Assembly (NCBI GenBank): GCA_001769125.1
Contig: MEOG01000123.1
Location: 1-64,000, forward strand
DNA: 64,000 nucleotides
From: Bacteroidetes bacterium GWF2_35_48
GTDB lineage: Bacteria > Bacteroidota > Bacteroidia > Bacteroidales > GWF2-35-48
Direction: 5' to 3'
Shown here piece after piece: positions 43,357 through 53,330 of the stretch; position 1 is the stretch's first letter; each line of letters starts with the position of its first letter. The notes under the pieces are model-generated. The model saw only the letters and a program-made list of their open reading frames with translations. It had not been told where the DNA came from and ran no database searches. The translations under genes were made by a program, and so were the position numbers.

Positions 43357-43387
43357 TTTGTTTCGCTGAACTCAAATTTTACCTTTG
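43357..43387 (+). promoter_or_regulatory. polA promoter (Bacteroidota -33/-7)
   Basis: TTTG (43357-43360), 19 nt, TACCTTTG (43380-43387), a full match to TTTG-19-TAnnTTTG, ending 18 nt before the polA ATG. Confidence 0.75.
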
Positions 43388-43405
43388 TAAACAAAACATC
43401 CCACA

Positions 43406-46231
43406 ATGGAAAAAAAATTATTTCTTCTCGATGCTTATGCGCTGATATATCGTTCATATTATGCTTTTATCCGCAATCCACGTTTTAATTCAAAAGGCTT
43501 GAATACCTCTGCTATATTCGGTTTTGTAAATACGCTGGAAGATATTTTGAAAACACAGTCTCCAACACATATTGCTGTTGCATTTGATCTTTCTGCACCA
43601 ACATTCCGCCATGAATTTTACCCGGCATATAAAGCAAATCGTGAAGAAACTCCTGAAGACATAAGGAAGTCTGTTCCGATCATAAAAGAAATTCTGAAAG
43701 CATACAACATCGCTCTACTGGAAGCCCCAGGCTATGAAGCGGATGATGTTATTGGAACACTTGCAAAAAAAGCAGAGAAAAATGGCTTCATTACTTATAT
43801 GATGACTCCTGATAAAGATTACGGACAATTAGTATCGGATACAATTTTTATGTACAAACCCCGCCGTGGAGAAGGAGATGTGGAAATACTTGGCAAAAAC
43901 GAAATCTGTAAAAATTTCAGTTTAATAGATCCCATGCAGTTCATAGACATTTTGGCCTTATGGGGAGATGTTTCCGATAATGTTCCGGGAGCTCCGGGAA
44001 TTGGAGAAAAAACAGCCATTAAACTCATCAGCGAATTTGGAAATATAGACAATATTTATGCGAATATTGACAAACTAAAAGGGAAACAACGCGAAAGTCT
44101 TGAGCAAAATAAAGAGCAAGTGTATCGCGCTAAAAAACTTGTAACAATAGCCATTGATGCGCCTGTCGAATTAGATGAACAGATATTGATGCTTCATAAA
44201 CCCGATAATCAAAAACTGAAAACAATTTTTGAAGAGCTCGAATTTCGCACAATGGCGCAGCGTTTGATTGTTCAACCTGCCGATCCTGCCTTAGCGATGG
44301 TCGAAGAAACACCTGTGCAACCGGAACAAAAACAACAATACTCAATACCACAGCAGGGAATGCTGAACCTCTTCGGGGATGAGCAATTACCAACAGTTAC
44401 AACTGCACAAAAAAGTTTCAAAACCATTCAGGATGTTGAACACAATTATCATTTAATTACAGATAAAGAAAAGCGTTCGGAGCTGATTTCAAAACTTTCT
44501 TCTCTTAACGAATTTTGTTTTGACACGGAAACAACCGGACTTGAAGCCATTGATACAGAAATTGTAGGATTATCTTTTTCATACAAAACAGGAGAAGCAT
44601 TTTATGTGCCGATACCGATAAACAGGGAAGAAGCGCAATCCCTGATTAATGAATTCAAATTGGTTTTTGAAAATACTGAAATAAAAAAAATAGGTCAGAA
44701 CATCAAATACGACATGCTGATGCTAAAGGCGTATGATATTGATGTAAAAGGTGAAATTTTCGATACTATGCTGGCGCATTATCTACTGCAGCCTGAGCTT
44801 CGCCACAACATGAATTTTCTTGCAGAAAGCTATCTGAATTATTCGCCGGTTCCTATTGAAAATCTTATTGGGAAAAAAGGCAAAAACCAAATGAGTATGC
44901 GCTCTGTGGCTCTTGAACAAATTTCAGAATATGCAGGAGAAGATGCAGATATTACCTGGCAACTAAAAGAAATTTTTGAAAAAGAACTTGAAAAAAATAA
45001 TCTCAGCGCTCTTGCTCAAAAAGTTGAAATGCCGCTTGCAAGAGTACTTGCAGATATGGAGTTTACAGGAGTATCTTTAAACACAAAAGCACTGAACATT
45101 TTTGCGCAACAATTGGTTGAGGAAATAATGCAGATAGAAAAAGAAATTTATACGCTGTCGGGTATGGAATTTAATATTTCTTCGCCACAACAGCTTGGGA
45201 AGGTATTATTTGATCATCTGAAAATTTCAAGCGATGCGAAAAAAACAAAAACAGATCAATATTCAACAGGAGAAGAAGTTCTTGAAAAAATTGTGGATGC
45301 GCATCCCGTGATTCCTAAAATACTTGAATTCCGTTCCCTGAAAAAGCTCCATTCCACATACGTAGAAGCCTTGCCAAAACTCATTCATAAGAAAACCGGA
45401 AAAATACATACTTCCTACAATCAGGCTCTGGTATCTACAGGCCGCTTGAGCTCTAATAATCCGAATCTGCAAAACATTCCTATCAGAGAAGAAAGGGGCA
45501 GGGAAATACGAAAAGCCTTCATTCCATCCACAGCAGAACATGTTTTTTTATCAGCAGATTATTCACAGGTTGAGCTTCGTATTATGGCGCATCTGAGTCA
45601 GGATACAGCAATGATAGACGCATTCATTCATGATGAAGATATTCACGCCGCAACTGCTGCTAAAATTTTCAATATTCCGCTTACCGAAGTAACTTCAGAT
45701 ATGCGAAGAAAAGCAAAAACAGCAAATTTCGGAATCATATATGGAATATCATCATTCGGACTGGCGCAGCGTTTATCCATTTCCCGGAGTGAAGCGAAAC
45801 AATTAATAGACGGCTACTTTTTAACATATCCGAAAGTTAAAAAATACATGGATCAATCCATTTTTATTGCCCGTGAAAAAGGTTATGTAGAGACTATTTT
45901 AGGGAGACGCAGATTTTTACCGGATATAAATTCTAAAAATGCAATCGTGCGCGGCGTTGCTGAGAGAAATGCAATCAATGCGCCTATTCAAGGTTCTGCC
46001 GCCGATATCATCAAAATTGCAATGATCAATATCTTTTCTCAATTTGAAAAAGAAAATCTGAAATCAAAAATGATTATGCAGGTGCATGATGAATTGAATT
46101 TTGATGTTCTAAAATCGGAGCTTGATGTTGTAAAAAATATTGTAAGAAATGAAATGCAACAGGCAATTCAGCTTTCTGTACCATTAACTGTAGATATTGG
46201 CGTAGGCGAAAACTGGCTTGAAGCGCATTAA
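43406..46231 (+). CDS. polA: DNA polymerase I
   Basis: 941 residues, three domains. The 5'-3' exonuclease (1-290) starts LFLLDAYALIYRSYYAF and has GYEADDVIGTLA, TPDKDYGQLV and GDVSDNVPGAPGIGEKTA. The 3'-5' proofreading domain (about 345-535) keeps FDTETTGLE (Asp372/Glu374 region) and the distal YAGEDADITWQL, so proofreading should be active. The polymerase domain has motif A DYSQVELRIMAHLS (about 717), motif B RRKAKTANFGIIYG and motif C MQVHDELNFD (about 890). It repairs gaps and removes RNA primers. Confidence 0.97.
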   Translation: MEKKLFLLDAYALIYRSYYAFIRNPRFNSKGLNTSAIFGFVNTLEDILKTQSPTHIAVAFDLSAPTFRHEFYPAYKANREETPEDIRKSVPIIKEILKAYNIALLEAPGYEADDVIGTLAKKAEKNGFITYMMTPDKDYGQLVSDTIFMYKPRRGEGDVEILGKNEICKNFSLIDPMQFIDILALWGDVSDNVPGAPGIGEKTAIKLISEFGNIDNIYANIDKLKGKQRESLEQNKEQVYRAKKLVTIAIDAPVELDEQILMLHKPDNQKLKTIFEELEFRTMAQRLIVQPADPALAMVEETPVQPEQKQQYSIPQQGMLNLFGDEQLPTVTTAQKSFKTIQDVEHNYHLITDKEKRSELISKLSSLNEFCFDTETTGLEAIDTEIVGLSFSYKTGEAFYVPIPINREEAQSLINEFKLVFENTEIKKIGQNIKYDMLMLKAYDIDVKGEIFDTMLAHYLLQPELRHNMNFLAESYLNYSPVPIENLIGKKGKNQMSMRSVALEQISEYAGEDADITWQLKEIFEKELEKNNLSALAQKVEMPLARVLADMEFTGVSLNTKALNIFAQQLVEEIMQIEKEIYTLSGMEFNISSPQQLGKVLFDHLKISSDAKKTKTDQYSTGEEVLEKIVDAHPVIPKILEFRSLKKLHSTYVEALPKLIHKKTGKIHTSYNQALVSTGRLSSNNPNLQNIPIREERGREIRKAFIPSTAEHVFLSADYSQVELRIMAHLSQDTAMIDAFIHDEDIHAATAAKIFNIPLTEVTSDMRRKAKTANFGIIYGISSFGLAQRLSISRSEAKQLIDGYFLTYPKVKKYMDQSIFIAREKGYVETILGRRRFLPDINSKNAIVRGVAERNAINAPIQGSAADIIKIAMINIFSQFEKENLKSKMIMQVHDELNFDVLKSELDVVKNIVRNEMQQAIQLSVPLTVDIGVGENWLEAH

Positions 46232-46317
46232 AATGTTATAACGGGAATCATATAGGTCTTAATAATTTTAAAAACGCAAACACATAGCCAACAAAAAAAA
46301 TGTGTCTACTTTCCCCC

Positions 46318-49300
46318 TCATTCATTTCTCAAAGCATTCTGTAAATTTTTGTTTAAGGATTTTTTCCCGGCAATGTAAATCCATAAAATGGCATTTATTA
46401 ATGTGATTTCAATAATTGTCAAAACAAATAATATAGGAATAGGAGCAGATGAAATCAACGCAGGAATGTTTGAAATAAGTGCAGAAAGAAGACCGGTTAA
46501 AATGCCTGTTATTACAATTATTCCTTGCGATAGCACTTGCATTTTAAGTAGTTTAATTTTTGAAAAACCGAGAGCAAGCAGCATTGCCAGTTCTTGTTTT
46601 TGATCGTGAATGTTTCGAAAAACTAAAATTCCTATTCCCAGCGTGCTGATGACAAGTGCTATTCCGCCCAAAGAAAGAAAAATATCAAGGTAGGTATTTG
46701 TAACCGTATTAAATGCTGCAAGTCTTTCGCTCGTGTCATATAAGCTCAAACCGTTTTGTTGAAACGCTTCTGATAGTTTTTCTTTTATCTTATTTTTCTT
46801 TTCAGCTTTTCCTTCTGCAAGAAAAATAGTACTGCCACCAATTGAGGGATAATTTTCTGTAAAAAATTTGTCAGAAATAATCAGATAGCCCTGAAATATT
46901 GAGTTGGAAAGACCTGCTATCAAAACAAACCGGATGGAATCACCCTTCTCGTTTATATACATAAGCGTGTCGCCGATTGATTTTCTTAAGCCCCATTGGA
47001 TAACCGTCTGGTCAGCTATAGCGGGATAAATGTTTTTTCTAAATTCTGATTTTAATGCTTCCCAAATTTTTTCATCTTTAATTTGATCTGATATTTTCTC
47101 AAATGAAAAAGCCTCTCGTTTTTGAAATTCGTCAGGATTAACCCCTAACAGTGCGGGATTTGAAATTCTGTTCAGATTAAGACAGCTCGCGTCGTCTCCA
47201 TTTTTAACTTTCATTTGTACAAAAGAAATCTCATCATCTGAATCAAGACTGAAATTTTTTTTTCCTTCTTTAGAATTGAGATCATTTAACACAGGGAACA
47301 TCGTTTCTCCCATAAAAAGAAATCCTCCGGTGCCTGCTTTTTTTGATTGTGCATTGCTGAAAACATCACTGCGGTTTAGTCCGACAGAAATAATTAAAAA
47401 AGTTCCGATTGATAACATGATCAATATTGTCAGGGCTCTTTTTCGTGTAAATATAATATTTCTGAACGCAAGTTTCGACAGCGTAAGTTTTGGAACTTTG
47501 CGTGATTTTTTAATTTTCAAAAAGTAGTATATGAGGTTCAGACTTCCTGTAAGAAATATACTTCCTGAAAGAAAAAATAATAAAGGATTTTGAGTTTTTG
47601 TTTTTAGCCCGTAGATAATAAGAGCTGTTGATAATATAGCGCAGCAAATTCCAATAATCAGATTGATATAATTCGTTTTTTGTGAAATTAAAATTGTTTT
47701 TTTCGATTTTATAAGTTCTGTAACAGAAAAAAGTTTTGACCTGTTTGCAGAATAAAGCATCGCTATTACTGATGTTGCTAATCCGGCTATTCCTGAAACT
47801 ACAAGGGTTAATGGGTTTATATGTGTAATGATGGAAGAAGTCCTTACAATGTCATACCAAAGATCGTTCATGAAAAACAGTATAATTTTATTCAGAAAAA
47901 TTCCTGCAATTATTCCCGGAACTACAGCTAATATCGCAATTATTACGCTTTCAAGGAGTATTATTTTTTTAACTTGCTTGTTTTGAAATCCGAGCGCGAG
48001 CAAGATGCCTTTTTCTTTATTTCTTTTTTCAACATTTAGTGAAAACAACAGTGAAACAAGAATCAATGCAGACAGAAGTAAAAAGAAGCTCAATCCAAGA
48101 AACAATTGACCAAAATCCACACCTCCTTTTGCTGCGCGAATAGCTGTATCTTTCGCTTCATATAAAATAAAACCCATGTCGCCCGGACTAATTTTTTTCA
48201 AAATTGTTTCAGCGATATTTTTTTTATTTATGGTATCATCAAAGCGAATTGAAGTTGTGGTTCCAAATTTATTAGCCCATAGTTTTTTTGCAGCAGAACT
48301 GCTTATAAAAGCTTTAGGCGTTCCTCTGTGATTTTTCCAGTATTCTTCATCTTTCTGTCTTATTTTTTTCAGATCAACAGGTATTCCTAATTGCCAGTCA
48401 CTGCAACGATCTACTTCTGCTAATCCTTCAAATTCGGGCATTAACATCGGGTCGTTTCCATAAGCTTCAAAAGGAATTATTTTTTTTATAATAAAACTTG
48501 ATTTTTCTTCTTTCAGCGTTCGTAACGGATCGACAACAAAATAGGCTATCTTAACTGTATCTCCGGGTTTTGCATTAATATCTTCTGCAGTCCATTTATT
48601 AATAATTATTTCGTTCTCTTGTAAATCTGGGTCAATGATTTTTCCAACATCAGCAGCAAAAGAATAGGGAGTTATTAAATCGCCTTTTTGTATGGAATTG
48701 ACCATATATGAAAAAACAGGAATAGCTTCTTTTGAGAATTCTTTGCAAATCGCAACAATGGTATTTTCAATAAAAATGCGGTCGGAAGAAAGTTCTATTT
48801 GTTTCATACTGGCGACATTCCTGAATTTAAGATGAAGGTCTTCAAGCTCCCATGATTCCTGTAGGGTCTGCAATAAAAAAGATTTGTTTAATGATGATAG
48901 ATTCTCTGAAATAAGGATGGTATTGCCTTTATTGCCTAATGATAGCAATTTCCCCAATTGTTTTATGGGCATGAAAATATTATAAGGTGTTACCTGATTA
49001 TTATTAATGTTGAAATTTCCGGCGTTTTTTTCATCAGCAATTTTTGAAATTTTTAAACGGATTGAAACAGAATTCATTTCATCGGGAGAGAAAGGTGCGT
49101 CAAGCGGTACGGGTTTTATTTTTTCTGTTTTTAATAGTAAATCATCTCCAGCTTTAACATTCAGTTCTGCTGCAAGTTTAGTGTTTATAATAATATTTTC
49201 ATCGGCAAATTCTGTATCAAATAATTTTGTATTGAAAACAACTCCAAAGCGTTTGTCAATGCCATTTATCTGAATGTTGTAAATTTTTTTCTCACTTTTT

Positions 49301-49590
49301 TCAGAACCCGCAATTCCTTTTACCTGCAAAAGGGGAGCGCAGGGAGCAGCGATTTTTTTTTCTGTTTTATCACAAAAAGAAATCTGAAAAAAACGATTTT
49401 GGGAAGAAAGAATATATTCTGTTTTTCCAAGCCTATTGATTACAATTTGTTGTAAGCTGAAAGATACAGAATCTCCAATAATAAGCGATGCTGTTATGAT
49501 GGCTGTGCAAAGAACAGAGCCCCATAAAACATTCAGGTTTGAACGTCTGTAATAGAGAAAACTTTTTATGATAAATTTCCAAAGATTCAT
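46318..49590 (-). CDS. Large ABC-type permease, FtsX/MacB-like, double module
   Basis: 1090 residues. An N-terminal helix (FIIKSFLYYRRSNLNVLWGSVLCTAIITASLIIGDSV), a large extracytoplasmic region, a three-helix FtsX core (about 500-640: LFLGLSFFLLLSALILVSLLFSLNVEKRNKEKGILLALGFQNKQVKKIILLESVIIAILAVVPGIIAGIFL), then a second helix/soluble/FtsX-core module ending near 1080. These proteins use a separate ATPase to move lipoproteins, peptides or toxins by mechanotransmission. No ATPase gene lies beside it, so the partner must be elsewhere. Confidence 0.88.
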   Translation of the reverse strand: MNLWKFIIKSFLYYRRSNLNVLWGSVLCTAIITASLIIGDSVSFSLQQIVINRLGKTEYILSSQNRFFQISFCDKTEKKIAAPCAPLLQVKGIAGSEKSEKKIYNIQINGIDKRFGVVFNTKLFDTEFADENIIINTKLAAELNVKAGDDLLLKTEKIKPVPLDAPFSPDEMNSVSIRLKISKIADEKNAGNFNINNNQVTPYNIFMPIKQLGKLLSLGNKGNTILISENLSSLNKSFLLQTLQESWELEDLHLKFRNVASMKQIELSSDRIFIENTIVAICKEFSKEAIPVFSYMVNSIQKGDLITPYSFAADVGKIIDPDLQENEIIINKWTAEDINAKPGDTVKIAYFVVDPLRTLKEEKSSFIIKKIIPFEAYGNDPMLMPEFEGLAEVDRCSDWQLGIPVDLKKIRQKDEEYWKNHRGTPKAFISSSAAKKLWANKFGTTTSIRFDDTINKKNIAETILKKISPGDMGFILYEAKDTAIRAAKGGVDFGQLFLGLSFFLLLSALILVSLLFSLNVEKRNKEKGILLALGFQNKQVKKIILLESVIIAILAVVPGIIAGIFLNKIILFFMNDLWYDIVRTSSIITHINPLTLVVSGIAGLATSVIAMLYSANRSKLFSVTELIKSKKTILISQKTNYINLIIGICCAILSTALIIYGLKTKTQNPLLFFLSGSIFLTGSLNLIYYFLKIKKSRKVPKLTLSKLAFRNIIFTRKRALTILIMLSIGTFLIISVGLNRSDVFSNAQSKKAGTGGFLFMGETMFPVLNDLNSKEGKKNFSLDSDDEISFVQMKVKNGDDASCLNLNRISNPALLGVNPDEFQKREAFSFEKISDQIKDEKIWEALKSEFRKNIYPAIADQTVIQWGLRKSIGDTLMYINEKGDSIRFVLIAGLSNSIFQGYLIISDKFFTENYPSIGGSTIFLAEGKAEKKNKIKEKLSEAFQQNGLSLYDTSERLAAFNTVTNTYLDIFLSLGGIALVISTLGIGILVFRNIHDQKQELAMLLALGFSKIKLLKMQVLSQGIIVITGILTGLLSALISNIPALISSAPIPILFVLTIIEITLINAILWIYIAGKKSLNKNLQNALRNE

Positions 49591-49649
49591 TCAGCAAAGT
49601 TATTTTTTTTACAATATTTTTTTAAGAACATGATATTTTTAATTTTATT

Positions 49650-49762
49650 GTTGCAGGTTGCAAGGTTTCAGGTTGCAGGTTGAACTGCTGGCTGAGCGAA
49701 TCTGTGCTGCTTTAGCGGTAGTCGAAGTCAGTGGATAAACCTGTAATCTTGCAACCTGCAAC
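49650..49762. repeat. GTTGCAGG palindrome, copy 1
   Basis: GTTGCAGGTTGCAAG... (49650-49674) pairs 23 of 25 with 49738-49762. The loop, read on the minus strand, contains GACTTCGACTACCGC and GCTCAGCC, a diverged version of the conserved hairpin loop. Relatives lie at 55589 and 57268. Confidence 0.65.
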
Positions 49763-49865
49763 TTATTTTATATTTCACAAACCTAATATTTTTTACAAGC
49801 TCATTTCTCCCCTTCTTTTTTATTGCAGCATTTATTTTATTTCTGTATGTTTGTCCTGTTTAAAT

Positions 49866-50417
49866 ATGAAAAACATAATTATAAATATTATTTTCTTTAC
49901 AATCTGCTTTAGCGCATTTTCTCAAAAGGCAACGAAAAGCATTGAAGCCGGATTTGGTATTGAATATAATTACCAGACTAAGGGCATTGCTCCTGAAATC
50001 AGAGTTGAAATTCCAGTTTTTGGGAATGCAGCTATTACACCACGCTTATCTTATTTTCCGGGGTTTAACACGGTTCATGAATTATTCCTCGGGATAGATG
50101 CAAATTATCATTATCCGATAATAAAGAAATTTAGTTTTTACAGTCTGCTCGGAGTATATTATGATCACTGGGTTAATAGCGATGATTTTACTTCAACAGT
50201 AGCAAAAAAAAGCAATGTGGTTATTCAGGCCGGAGCTGGCGTTGAATATAACAGAGGATGCCTAAATCCATTTCTCGAACATCGTTATGATTTTAAATGG
50301 AAAGAAGGCACCACTGTTTTGGGCATTAAATTTAATTTCGGAAAGTGTGGCTTTGGTGGAAGAGGAGGAGGCAGAGGAAGTGATTTATGTCCGGCGTATG
50401 GTAACAGAAAGAGGTGA
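49866..50417 (+). CDS. Putative outer-membrane beta-barrel protein
   Basis: 183 residues from the ATG at 49866, chosen because a signal peptide starts there (MKNIIINIIFFTICFSAFSQ); upstream codons run through the palindrome. Strand-like segments (SIEAGFGIEYNYQT, FYSLLGVYYDHW, IQAGAGVEYNRGC, TTVLGIKFNFGKC) fit a small barrel. A Gly-rich run (GFGGRGGGRGS) closes the protein. It lies 70 bp upstream of a lipoprotein gene, perhaps a functional pair. Confidence 0.75.
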   Translation: MKNIIINIIFFTICFSAFSQKATKSIEAGFGIEYNYQTKGIAPEIRVEIPVFGNAAITPRLSYFPGFNTVHELFLGIDANYHYPIIKKFSFYSLLGVYYDHWVNSDDFTSTVAKKSNVVIQAGAGVEYNRGCLNPFLEHRYDFKWKEGTTVLGIKFNFGKCGFGGRGGGRGSDLCPAYGNRKR

Positions 50418-50444
50418 TACATTATATGCACTATTGGATTGTGG

Positions 50445-50464
50445 AGACGTTGCATGCAACGTCT
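50445..50464. repeat. Perfect 20-bp palindrome
   Basis: AGACGTTGCATGCAACGTCT is fully self-complementary and lies between the barrel gene and the lipoprotein gene. It may be an operator, a mobile palindrome or part of an mRNA hairpin; nothing decides between these. Confidence 0.6.
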
Positions 50465-50487
50465 ACTACATAATAAAAAAAATCATT

Positions 50488-51417
50488 ATGAAATCTAAAA
50501 GAAAAATACTTCTCGCATTTTTTGGTTTGACATTAATCTTTGCAGTATTTTCATGCTCTAAAGAACGTTTGGAGCAACAGCAGGAGCCCGTTTATACGAA
50601 TTTAGATAATTTCTATGACGACAATCAGTTGCCCGAGCAAACGTTTACGGTTGATTCTTTAGGTCAGGATTCAATAACAGGCTTGCAGGGCACAAAAATA
50701 TGGGGTGTGCCGAAAACAATTTTTATGAAAAAGTCCGACCATCAGGATGTTTTTTATCCGTTCACGATTAAATTGATTGAAGCATATTCTATTAAAGAAA
50801 TGATTTTTGCAAAACTTCCGAATAAGTCAGGAAGCGCTGTTTTACAGACCGGGTGTGAATTGAAAATTACGGCATGGAAAGATACTGCGGAGCTTGTGTT
50901 GAAACAGAATAACGGATATGGAGTGCTGGCAGATGTTGATACTGTTTTTACAGGAATGAATGTGTTTTATGGCTTTACTGCCGGGTCAACCAATGACTGG
51001 AACAGTGATGTTGTTCAGTGTGGCGATTATCTTTTTACGAATGATGTTGTTACAAGCCTTGTAAATGAAAGTCGTGGCTATAAAATGCGAATTGTAAAAA
51101 CAGGCTGGTTTAGTCCTGCCAAATTTCCTTCAATAAGCGGTACAGGAAGTGTAACATTTACTGCTGAAGGAACGAATACAGAATTAATAGATATTTATAT
51201 TGTTTTTAAAAACCTGCATTCCTACATAAAAGTAAGCAATCTTACTGTAAATGGATTACCCATGGGCCAGCCCATTACAATTTTTGCAATTGGAAATTCA
51301 GCGACATCCATGTATTCTTTCAAACAAGACTATGTTGTAAGCAGCAACTTATCCGTAACCCTCAGTATGCAGACAGCCACGCAAACAGAGGTTCTCAATA
51401 TGCTATCAACATTATAA
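50488..51417 (+). CDS. Lipoprotein of unknown function
   Basis: 309 residues from the ATG at 50488, where a lipoprotein signal begins (MKSKRKILLAFFGLTLIFAVFSC, lipobox Cys). The open frame extends upstream to 50287 but overlaps the barrel gene in another frame. The mature part is beta-rich with no recognised family (KIWGVPKTIFMKKSDHQDVFYPFTIKLIEAYSIKEMIFAKLPNKSG). Probably anchored in a membrane leaflet, possibly surface-exposed. Confidence 0.75.
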   Translation: MKSKRKILLAFFGLTLIFAVFSCSKERLEQQQEPVYTNLDNFYDDNQLPEQTFTVDSLGQDSITGLQGTKIWGVPKTIFMKKSDHQDVFYPFTIKLIEAYSIKEMIFAKLPNKSGSAVLQTGCELKITAWKDTAELVLKQNNGYGVLADVDTVFTGMNVFYGFTAGSTNDWNSDVVQCGDYLFTNDVVTSLVNESRGYKMRIVKTGWFSPAKFPSISGTGSVTFTAEGTNTELIDIYIVFKNLHSYIKVSNLTVNGLPMGQPITIFAIGNSATSMYSFKQDYVVSSNLSVTLSMQTATQTEVLNMLSTL

Positions 51418-51428
51418 CGCATAGACAT

Positions 51429-52256
51429 ATGACCTTAGATATTTTGCAATTTTTAAAAGAGAAAGCAAAAGAAATCCGCATAGATGTTGTGCGTAGTCTC
51501 GAAGCAGCCGGTTCGGGTCATATCGGTGGTTCTCTCGGACTTGCAGATGTGTTTTCGGTTCTGTATTTTCATGCAATGAATCATCGTCCTTCGAATCCGC
51601 ATTGGGAAGATCGCGACAGGCTGGTGCTTTCGATTGGCCATGTTGCTCCTGTTTATTATGCCGCACTTGCTCATGCCGGTTATTTCCCAAGAGAAGAATT
51701 ATTAACGCTCCGTAAATTTGGTTCACGCCTACAGGGGCATCCTGGAAAAGATCATGATCTTCCCGGAATAGAAACATCATCAGGTTCTTTGGGTCAGGGG
51801 CTATCTATTGCTGTTGGAATGGCACTCGCTGCAAAAACAGACAAGAAAAACTGGCGCATTTTTTCTGTGCATGGCGATGGAGAATTGCAGGAAGGCTCCA
51901 TTTGGGAAGCGGCCATGAGCGCAGCGCATTATAAGCTCGATAATATCGTTGCAATTGTTGACAGAAACGATTGTCAGATAGATGGCAGAACAAAAGATGT
52001 GATGAATCTTGAACCTCTTTCCGATAAATGGAAATCTTTTGGTTGGGAGGTAATAGAATGTGATGGCAACAGTATATTTGAACTCTTTGCTGCGTTTGAA
52101 AAAACAAAAAATCAATCAGGAAAACCTTTTGTAATAATTGCAAAAACTTTGATGGGAAAAGGAGTGAAGAGCATTGAAGATGATTACAGGTGGCACGGAA
52201 AAGCACCGTCGAATGAGGAAGCGAAGAGGTTTGTGAGGGAGATTTTAGATTGTTAA
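51429..52256 (+). CDS. Transketolase, N-terminal subunit
   Basis: 275 residues covering the thiamine-diphosphate-binding half: RSLEAAGSGHIGGSLGLADVFSVLYF, RDRLVLSIGHVAPVYYAALAHAGYF, LQGHPG, IETSSGSLGQGLSIAVGMALA, and the TPP motif GDGELQEGSIWEAAMSAAHYKLDNIVAIVDRNDCQIDG. In split transketolases the C-terminal (Pyr) subunit gene usually follows directly; here the next gene is an unrelated secreted protein. The active site needs both halves, so the partner must be encoded elsewhere, or this one is an orphan. Confidence 0.93.
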   Translation: MTLDILQFLKEKAKEIRIDVVRSLEAAGSGHIGGSLGLADVFSVLYFHAMNHRPSNPHWEDRDRLVLSIGHVAPVYYAALAHAGYFPREELLTLRKFGSRLQGHPGKDHDLPGIETSSGSLGQGLSIAVGMALAAKTDKKNWRIFSVHGDGELQEGSIWEAAMSAAHYKLDNIVAIVDRNDCQIDGRTKDVMNLEPLSDKWKSFGWEVIECDGNSIFELFAAFEKTKNQSGKPFVIIAKTLMGKGVKSIEDDYRWHGKAPSNEEAKRFVREILDC

Positions 52257-52386
52257 TTATTTCTTGTATAAAAGCCTCAAATAAAAATGGAAGTATCTAT
52301 TTGCTTTGGAAGCTGGATAATTACGGGTTTATTGAGAATGTTTTTTAGTTATAGCCAGTTATCAAACAAAAAATGACATTCAAACT

Positions 52387-53295
52387 ATGAAAAAAGCAAT
52401 AATGCTTGTAATTCTACTTTTAACAAACAGTAAAATATTTTGCCAAGATATTGTTGATACAACAAAATTATGGAGTAACGTAATAAATAAATTACCATCT
52501 TGGATAGTAATGACAGAATATATCAAATTTGATAACGATACAATGATTGATTTAAAAACTTACAAAAAAGTACTCCGATCAACAGATGAATTTCATAATA
52601 ACTGGTCAATTCATGGTTTTATAAGAGAAACCGTTGACAAGAGAGTATATTTTAGAGCAGATACATCACATCAGGAATATCTATTATATGACTTTGATGT
52701 TTTTCAAAACGATACGATAAATATTTTTTTTTTGAATAGCTATGCAAATGATTTATATCTATCTCCAGTAAAATATAAGATTAGCTTAATAGACAGCATC
52801 TATATAAGCAATGAATATAGAAAACAAATTCATTTAAATATAATATTTGACTTAGATCCTATAGGTTATGAATGTGATCATTGGATAGAAGGAATAGGGA
52901 GTATAAAAGGTATTTTACATGGATATGACGAAATAACTCCATCAGATTCGTATAGATTACTTTGTTATTCTGAAAACAATATTTTAAAATATCAAAATCC
53001 GAATTTTATTTCGTGCTATTATATTTGGACTGGGATTGACATTATTGACAACACATCAGATATTTTAATATATCCCAATCCGATAATTAATATTTCACAA
53101 CTATCAATACCATCAATAGGAGAAAATCATAAATTGACGATAAAAATTTTTAATAGTATAGGACAGAGGATAAAAATAAATGAATTTAATGGAATAATAG
53201 ATATTCATAAAAATAATTTTAAGACTGGTATTTATTACTTCATGATAGCAAATGATACAAGTATTATTAAAACTGGAAATTTCATGATAAAATAA
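52387..53295 (+). CDS. Secreted protein with T9SS type A sorting domain
   Basis: 302 residues with a signal peptide (MKKAIMLVILLLTNSKIFCQ). The first 210 residues are unrecognised and include a GYECDHWIEGIGSIKGILHGYD segment seen in many Bacteroidota T9SS cargo proteins of unknown role. The last 75 residues are a type A sorting domain (ILIYPNPIINISQLSIP...LTIKIFNSIGQRI...FKTGIYYFMIA...KTGNFMIK). Base composition is more AT-rich than the transketolase upstream. Confidence 0.85.
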   Translation: MKKAIMLVILLLTNSKIFCQDIVDTTKLWSNVINKLPSWIVMTEYIKFDNDTMIDLKTYKKVLRSTDEFHNNWSIHGFIRETVDKRVYFRADTSHQEYLLYDFDVFQNDTINIFFLNSYANDLYLSPVKYKISLIDSIYISNEYRKQIHLNIIFDLDPIGYECDHWIEGIGSIKGILHGYDEITPSDSYRLLCYSENNILKYQNPNFISCYYIWTGIDIIDNTSDILIYPNPIINISQLSIPSIGENHKLTIKIFNSIGQRIKINEFNGIIDIHKNNFKTGIYYFMIANDTSIIKTGNFMIK

Positions 53296-53330
53296 CTGGC
53301 TAAAAAATTTGGTTTGATAATTATAAAATT

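Noticed and set aside
43279-43488. A 69-codon frame overlapping the polA start.
   Set aside because: It covers the polA promoter and reads out of frame through the first codons of polA.
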